From positions 1-64,000 of the forward strand of contig JAFDCJ010000341.1 in assembly GCA_019312835.1 (NCBI GenBank): a stretch of 64,000 bases of DNA. Reading direction: 5' to 3'. A model generated the notes under the pieces. The model had not been told where the DNA came from. It worked only from the letters and a program-made list of their open reading frames with translations, and made no database searches. Position numbers and translations under genes: made by a program. Origin of the DNA: Deltaproteobacteria bacterium. Lineage in GTDB: Bacteria; Desulfobacterota; Desulfobacteria; Desulfobacterales; JAFDCJ01. This document shows, in pieces, positions 59,407-64,000 of this stretch (positions are counted from its first letter, which is position 1; the number at the start of each line of letters is the position of its first letter).

Positions 59407-60564
59407 ATGTGGCTGATACTAATCGCTTATAGTTTCCATTTCACCCGCCACGGCATTATTTTCCCGTTCATGCCCCTGCTGGCCACAAGGCTTGGCGCCG
59501 GCGCAACGACCATCGGATTCATTGTCGGCGCCTTCAGTCTGGTAGCCGTATTTCTGTCGATACCTCTGGGCGGATTGGTGGACCGGTTCGGCGTCAAAAG
59601 GCTGCTGCTCTTTGGCGTCCTGTGCAATATCGTCAATGCGCTCATTTTGCTGCAAACCGACACGGTTGCCGGCTTGGTCACGGCCCAGCTGATTGGCGGC
59701 ATTGCGTTTTTGCTGCATGTGGTCGCCAGTCAAGCCTATATCTCCCGCTTGCCGGATGCCCACCGGCGTGAGACCGGCTTCGGCTGGCTCAGTATCGGCG
59801 CTTCAGCCGGGCAAAGCGTGGGACCCATCCTGGGCGGACTCCTGGTGGATTACTTCGATTACCAGTCGGCCTTCTGGGTGGTTTTGGTGCTGTCGAGTGC
59901 CGGACTCATTTTGGTGGGGCTTAAGAAGACCAGAGAATCCAATCCGACGCAGATCTCATACAGTCCGATACAGGACGCCCGGCAGGCAGGTTCGCTGCTC
60001 TGGGATCCGAAGGTGTTGATGATTCTGATTTTTACGTTTGCGATCGTTTTTGCCGCCAATCTGCGGGCGTCATTTCTTCCGGTCCTGCTCCGCGCTGAGG
60101 GTTTGACCGAATTGACCGTGGGCGTTTTGATCGCCATTTTTTCCGTCACGTCGACAACCATCCGGCTCGTATTCGGACGGCTGATGGATACCTTTAGCCG
60201 CACCCACATCCTTGTTAGTGCCATGCTGGCCATTATGCTGGCAGTCGGGCTGATACCATCTACCGCGTCGACAACCGGCTTCGCCATCCTGATAGCGATA
60301 TTCGGGTTGGGATTCGGCCTGACCCAGCCCATGTCGATGGTGATGATGGCCGATTTGACGGACCCCAACCACTCCGGCCTTTCCATGGGCCTGCGTCTCA
60401 CCGTCATAATGGTCGCGGGCCTGTTAAGCCCGGTTTGCCTCGGGTTTATCGTTGAAACCATCGGGCTGGCCCCGGCCTTTTACACTGCCGCCATGGTCGT
60501 TGCCCTGGCCGGGGTACGGATGTTCATCCTGCGGCCCGATCTCATCCCCGACAGGAGACTTTAA
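59407..60564 (+). CDS. MFS transporter
   Basis: Inner-membrane major facilitator of 385 residues with about 12 helices. Seen: HFTRHGIIFPFMPLLATRLGAG (helix 1), GGLVDRFGVKR loop motif, ATTIGFIVGAFSLVAVFLSIPLGG (helix 2), and RLVFGRLMDTFSRTH in the second half. It differs from the Fsr-type pair elsewhere in the window. AAGGATAAAT precedes the ATG. The substrate is unknown; next to an aldolase/aminotransferase group, an organic acid or amino acid derivative is possible (inference). Confidence 0.87.
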   Translation: MWLILIAYSFHFTRHGIIFPFMPLLATRLGAGATTIGFIVGAFSLVAVFLSIPLGGLVDRFGVKRLLLFGVLCNIVNALILLQTDTVAGLVTAQLIGGIAFLLHVVASQAYISRLPDAHRRETGFGWLSIGASAGQSVGPILGGLLVDYFDYQSAFWVVLVLSSAGLILVGLKKTRESNPTQISYSPIQDARQAGSLLWDPKVLMILIFTFAIVFAANLRASFLPVLLRAEGLTELTVGVLIAIFSVTSTTIRLVFGRLMDTFSRTHILVSAMLAIMLAVGLIPSTASTTGFAILIAIFGLGFGLTQPMSMVMMADLTDPNHSGLSMGLRLTVIMVAGLLSPVCLGFIVETIGLAPAFYTAAMVVALAGVRMFILRPDLIPDRRL

Positions 60565-60569
60565 ATTTA

Positions 60570-63500
60570 TCACCGGATCATTCGCAAATCACCAGTTCTC
60601 CGCTGCCGGTAAGTCCGGCGCGGAAACTTGAGATAGGGGATAATGGCCTGATTTTTATTGCCCCCGGTACCGTCGTAGGTGATGGAAACGATGGGAACAC
60701 CGGTGCTCTGCTCGATTTGAGCGGCCATGGCCTCGGTGACCAGAGCGGGACAGCAAAAGGCCGGGTTGGTCTGGACAAACAGGGCCACATCCGGATGGTG
60801 CTTTTTGATGTAGTGGATTTTCAAAAGATTATCCATCGATTCGCCCGTGTTTTCGAGGCGCAGGTTGTAATGGGCCAGGATGTCTCGGGCGGATTCCTCA
60901 AACTCCGGCTCCGGCTCGTTTAATATACGCTCAAAATATTTATAATAGGTTTTCTCCTTCATTTTCAAGGTCGTCATCAGGGCCTTGGAGGACAGGACAC
61001 TCAAATAATGCCCTTCGATCAGCCACTTTCTGAAATAGGGCCAGGAGATCATTTTTAAATAATCACTGTAGGGTGTCGTGAGCACCTCCCCGCCGTTGGC
61101 CTCGATAAAATGAATCAGGTCCTGGTTGAACACGGGATTGTCCCGGGCATAGAGGTCGCCGAAGATGGCCACCTTGGGCCGTGGTTGGGCATCATGGTCT
61201 GCGACGGTTTCGATCTGTTCGAACCGGGATACAACCTCGGCAACCGCCGCCTCCCGGGAACGCTTCCCCACAAAGGCATCCGCCAGGATTTCCACGGCGG
61301 TGGCGATCACGCGGTCGGTTTCCCCTCGAAAGCGTTCATAGGGCCTTATCCGGCAGCCCATTTTACGGAGCATTCCGCCGAACATATAGGCAAAATAAAT
61401 GTTGACCGGCAAGGTGATGGAAATGTCCATCATTGACATCGGCCCCACATATACCTCGGCCTGCTCCATCCCGTTGCCGTATGAATTTAGAATGCATTTG
61501 ATGTGATGGGGAATCATTTTGAGGTTGCAGGCGATTTCCCCCTCGGCAAACCAGAAAACCGTTCGGGACGGATCCAGCCCGTTTTCTTCAGCGTGGTCAA
61601 TGAACTCCTGGGCGACGATGTTCAGCGGAATGCATTGACCGCTGTTATGTCGCATGCTGCGCTGGATACGGTCCGGTGTTTCCACCAGACAGTCCGCATC
61701 GATTCCCGCCCGTCGGAGGCTGGCAACCACCAGGGGACAGCTGATGGGATCCCAGTTGGGAATGATGACCGTCTTGCCGGTCAGGTCCCGGCAGGGGGAC
61801 GGCAGCAGGGTGCCGTATTCGATGTCAGGCGGACCGGATTTGCGGGCCGCAAAATGATTCCGAAACGAGCCCAGGGCGGATTCGATGCGGGTCTCGTAAC
61901 CGCCCGTGGAATCATGCTCGTCCAGCTGCAATATCAAATAAGGCTTGCCGTGAGCTTCCATAATCTGTTTGAAATAATCGATGACAAAAGAGTCCGGCGC
62001 GCATCTGAAGGCGGTCATCAGGATCGGATACGCACCGGGGGTTTGGGCGGTCACCTCGGCCGCCTCCAGAATTTTGGCCGCATAATGCCAGTGGAGCTCG
62101 TTGAGCAGCGGTTCGATCGGCTTTACATCCTGCCGGCTGTAGGACAGCATGTCCTGAAAAAACGTTTTGGTGCCCAGCGCGGCCAGGATGTTCGGTATGC
62201 CCTTGTGCATGGCGGCCGTGAGAACGGTGTACGGTCGGCCCAGGAGAACGACGTGCAGGTCATCGGACTGCGCGGTGTGCGCCTGGTATACATCCTGCCA
62301 GTCGGAAAGGCCGCTGTTCATAAATTCACGGGCCCGATCATAGGCCGCCGACACATCAAAATAACTGATCCGCTGATCGCTGATACTTCTGAGCATTTGG
62401 TAGAGCTGGGCCTTGGTATGGAAGCTGCTGTAAAGATAATCCACCACGGGCATCAGAAATTTTTTACGATCCACCCCATCGATGAATGAGGACAGGCCCG
62501 GGGCAAATTGAGTGTAGTAACAGTACTGCCGGCGGGGTCCTTTTTCCCGGCCCTTTTTGTCGAGGTAAAACGGCAGAAAGACAAAATCGCAGCGATCCAG
62601 CAGGTATCCGACATGACCGTGCAAAGCCGCCATGGGTGCGCAGAATTCAGCACCGGCCAGACGCTTGCCGTCTTTGAGTGCTGTCCGGCAATTACTGCTG
62701 GTGACGGTTTTAATTCCCAGGGCATTGAAAAAAGACTGCCAGAAGGGCAGCTCCTCCAACAAATACAGGGCGGCCGGGATCCCGATGACATAATCTTCTT
62801 CAACGTCTTCTGCGGTTGGGCAAGCATAAACCCCGGCACGCGCTTTCAGAAGATCGAACCCGGCCCGATTGTTATTTACAAATTGCTTGGTGTCATAATC
62901 CCGGCCGCATAAAAAGCCGTAGGCCACCTCACTGCCGTCCAGCCCGGCGACGGTCAGCTTGCAATGATTGGTGCACAGCTCACAAATCTCGGAACGCAGC
63001 GGAATCTCGCGCCTGTAAAGATCCAACCCTCTAAAAGTCGTAGCGGTTACCGCCTGATCGGCGAGGATCAAGGCGGCACCCAGTGCGCCGGTCAGGTGAC
63101 AGTAGCGGGAAACCCGGATGGGCCTTGCCAGCCGTTTTTCAAATGCCGCGACCAACGCTTTGTTTTTGGCGGTGGCCCCCTGGAAAAAAACGACCTCACC
63201 GATGCTTTTTTCATCCGCCACCTTGGCCAGATAGTTCTCACACACCGAGTGCAGAACCGCAGCCAGCAGATCATCCACCGGATACCCCTCATTGAGGCAA
63301 TGATTGAGATCCCGTTCCATGAAAACCGTACAGCGATCGCTGGCCATGGGGGAGCGGCGCAGGGCGGCTCGCTCGGCATAGTCCGGCAGGGGGCAGCCCA
63401 GTTTCTGGGCCTGTTCTTCGATAAAGCTCCCGGTGCCGGCCGCACACACATTGTTCATCACCGCAAAGGTGACGCTGCCGTTTTTCAGGGTGGTAAATTT

Positions 63501-64000
63501 GGAATCCTGGCCCCCGATTTCGATAATCGTGTCCACGGCGGGATCGATCTCGACCGCCGCCCGGGCGTGAGTGGTAATTTCATCGACGGCGATATCCGCC
63601 CCGATGAGTTTGCCGATGAATTTGCGCCCGGCCCCGGTGGTACCGACACCGATGATGTCGGGTTCAATCCGCTTCGACAGGGCAGTGTCCCCGATGGCAG
63701 CCAGAATCGACTGCACCGCCGTCACCGGTTTGCCGGCCGTGCGGGTATAAAAGCCGGCCAGGACCGTCTTGTCCGGGTCGATCAGCACGGCCTTGGTGCT
63801 GGTGGAGCCCACGTCGACTCCCAGATAAACCGCCGCCGTGGACGCACCTGTCAGGTCCGCATAGATATCCACCTCCACCGGAAATAAGACCTTCGCATCT
63901 CCGGGATCGAATTCATAGGATTCAACGCCGTCAAATTCAGGATAATCTGAAAGCACCAATTCAAGGGGGTCGTGGGCATAATTCAGCTGGTTTTTTTCGG
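60570..64000 (-). CDS. Acyl-CoA dehydratase activase-type giant protein (5' end outside window)
   Basis: Over 1140 residues, continuing past the right edge (the frame is open up to 64000; the TTG at 63959 is not a safe start). Seen: an ASKHA/BadF-type ATPase domain with YLGVDVGSTSTKAVLID, EIGGQDSKFTTL, the 4Fe-4S Cys region NNVCAAGTGSFIEEQA, then FQGATAKNKALVAAFEK; Cys pair ICELCTNHC; a DUF2229 domain from about residue 390 (IPAALYLLEELPFWQSFF) and an HgdB-like domain from about 680 with YFKQIMEAHGKPYLILQLDEHDSTGGYETR. The architecture matches the fused activator/component proteins of 2-hydroxyacyl-CoA dehydratases or benzoyl-CoA reductases. It probably uses ATP to drive a low-potential electron. 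Confidence 0.88.
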   Translation of the reverse strand, partial: EKNQLNYAHDPLELVLSDYPEFDGVESYEFDPGDAKVLFPVEVDIYADLTGASTAAVYLGVDVGSTSTKAVLIDPDKTVLAGFYTRTAGKPVTAVQSILAAIGDTALSKRIEPDIIGVGTTGAGRKFIGKLIGADIAVDEITTHARAAVEIDPAVDTIIEIGGQDSKFTTLKNGSVTFAVMNNVCAAGTGSFIEEQAQKLGCPLPDYAERAALRRSPMASDRCTVFMERDLNHCLNEGYPVDDLLAAVLHSVCENYLAKVADEKSIGEVVFFQGATAKNKALVAAFEKRLARPIRVSRYCHLTGALGAALILADQAVTATTFRGLDLYRREIPLRSEICELCTNHCKLTVAGLDGSEVAYGFLCGRDYDTKQFVNNNRAGFDLLKARAGVYACPTAEDVEEDYVIGIPAALYLLEELPFWQSFFNALGIKTVTSSNCRTALKDGKRLAGAEFCAPMAALHGHVGYLLDRCDFVFLPFYLDKKGREKGPRRQYCYYTQFAPGLSSFIDGVDRKKFLMPVVDYLYSSFHTKAQLYQMLRSISDQRISYFDVSAAYDRAREFMNSGLSDWQDVYQAHTAQSDDLHVVLLGRPYTVLTAAMHKGIPNILAALGTKTFFQDMLSYSRQDVKPIEPLLNELHWHYAAKILEAAEVTAQTPGAYPILMTAFRCAPDSFVIDYFKQIMEAHGKPYLILQLDEHDSTGGYETRIESALGSFRNHFAARKSGPPDIEYGTLLPSPCRDLTGKTVIIPNWDPISCPLVVASLRRAGIDADCLVETPDRIQRSMRHNSGQCIPLNIVAQEFIDHAEENGLDPSRTVFWFAEGEIACNLKMIPHHIKCILNSYGNGMEQAEVYVGPMSMMDISITLPVNIYFAYMFGGMLRKMGCRIRPYERFRGETDRVIATAVEILADAFVGKRSREAAVAEVVSRFEQIETVADHDAQPRPKVAIFGDLYARDNPVFNQDLIHFIEANGGEVLTTPYSDYLKMISWPYFRKWLIEGHYLSVLSSKALMTTLKMKEKTYYKYFERILNEPEPEFEESARDILAHYNLRLENTGESMDNLLKIHYIKKHHPDVALFVQTNPAFCCPALVTEAMAAQIEQSTGVPIVSITYDGTGGNKNQAIIPYLKFPRRTYRQRRTGDLRMIR

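Overview
The window reads as chromosomal DNA from an anaerobic, probably sulfate-reducing member of the Desulfobacterota (formerly Deltaproteobacteria). This is inference from gene content: a rubrerythrin with a small ferredoxin, Tat-exported molybdenum hydroxylase and sulfite-oxidase-like enzymes, a giant benzoyl-CoA/2-hydroxyacyl-CoA dehydratase activase-type protein, a TRAP transporter, a DUF2284 metal-binding protein, and many inverted intergenic repeats. No rRNA, tRNA, CRISPR array, integrase or intact transposase was seen. Genes are short operons in both orientations.

Layout. 0-8.8 kb, mostly minus strand: an alpha/beta hydrolase, a DUF2284 protein, a two-subunit periplasmic molybdenum hydroxylase with an extra Tat-like protein and an Fe-S protein, a membrane zinc peptidase, rubrerythrin and ferredoxin. 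9.0-14.7 kb: a tightly overlapping six-gene operon (CDP-alcohol phosphotransferase, RibD-like reductase, zinc-dependent dehydrogenase, pterin-synthase-like protein, GT4 glycosyltransferase, membrane sulfatase/LtaS-like protein). This is the best candidate for an undescribed biosynthetic system. 15-25 kb: acyltransferase, patatin, a Cys-rich secreted protein, arylamine N-acetyltransferase, an MFS exporter, a metallo-beta-lactamase-fold enzyme, a stand-alone CULT (cereblon-type) domain protein and a CLC channel with CBS domains. 25-35.5 kb: GalT-like protein, exported and lipoproteins, a YihY-family protein, an M48-like lipoprotein with a broken HEXXH motif, a tyrosine phosphatase, MurB and a flippase-like protein.

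35.8-47.7 kb: a TRAP transporter (dctPQM), a second Fsr-like MFS protein, a decayed ferredoxin gene, a CPA1 antiporter, a sulfite-oxidase-fold enzyme, a TPR protein, two small related helical proteins and NudC. 48-64 kb: a monooxygenase, a lipoprotein, a fusion of two zinc-ribbon modules to a PilZ domain, a DUF3754 protein followed by a HerA-like ATPase, an M19 dipeptidase, an aminopeptidase/aminotransferase/RraA-aldolase group, an MFS protein and the dehydratase-activase giant, which runs off the right edge.

A second theme is the intergenic DNA. At least a dozen gaps hold imperfect inverted repeats whose arms are built from short, near-tandem words (such as GGAGTATT, GACAGAG, TTATTGGTTATT, AGCTATGAGC), each gap with its own vocabulary. 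Separately, two copies of a hairpin-rich element resembling IS200/IS605-type ends lie at about 15.8 and 40.7 kb, and a GCGGCTTTCCAGCCGCGAT palindrome occurs twice.
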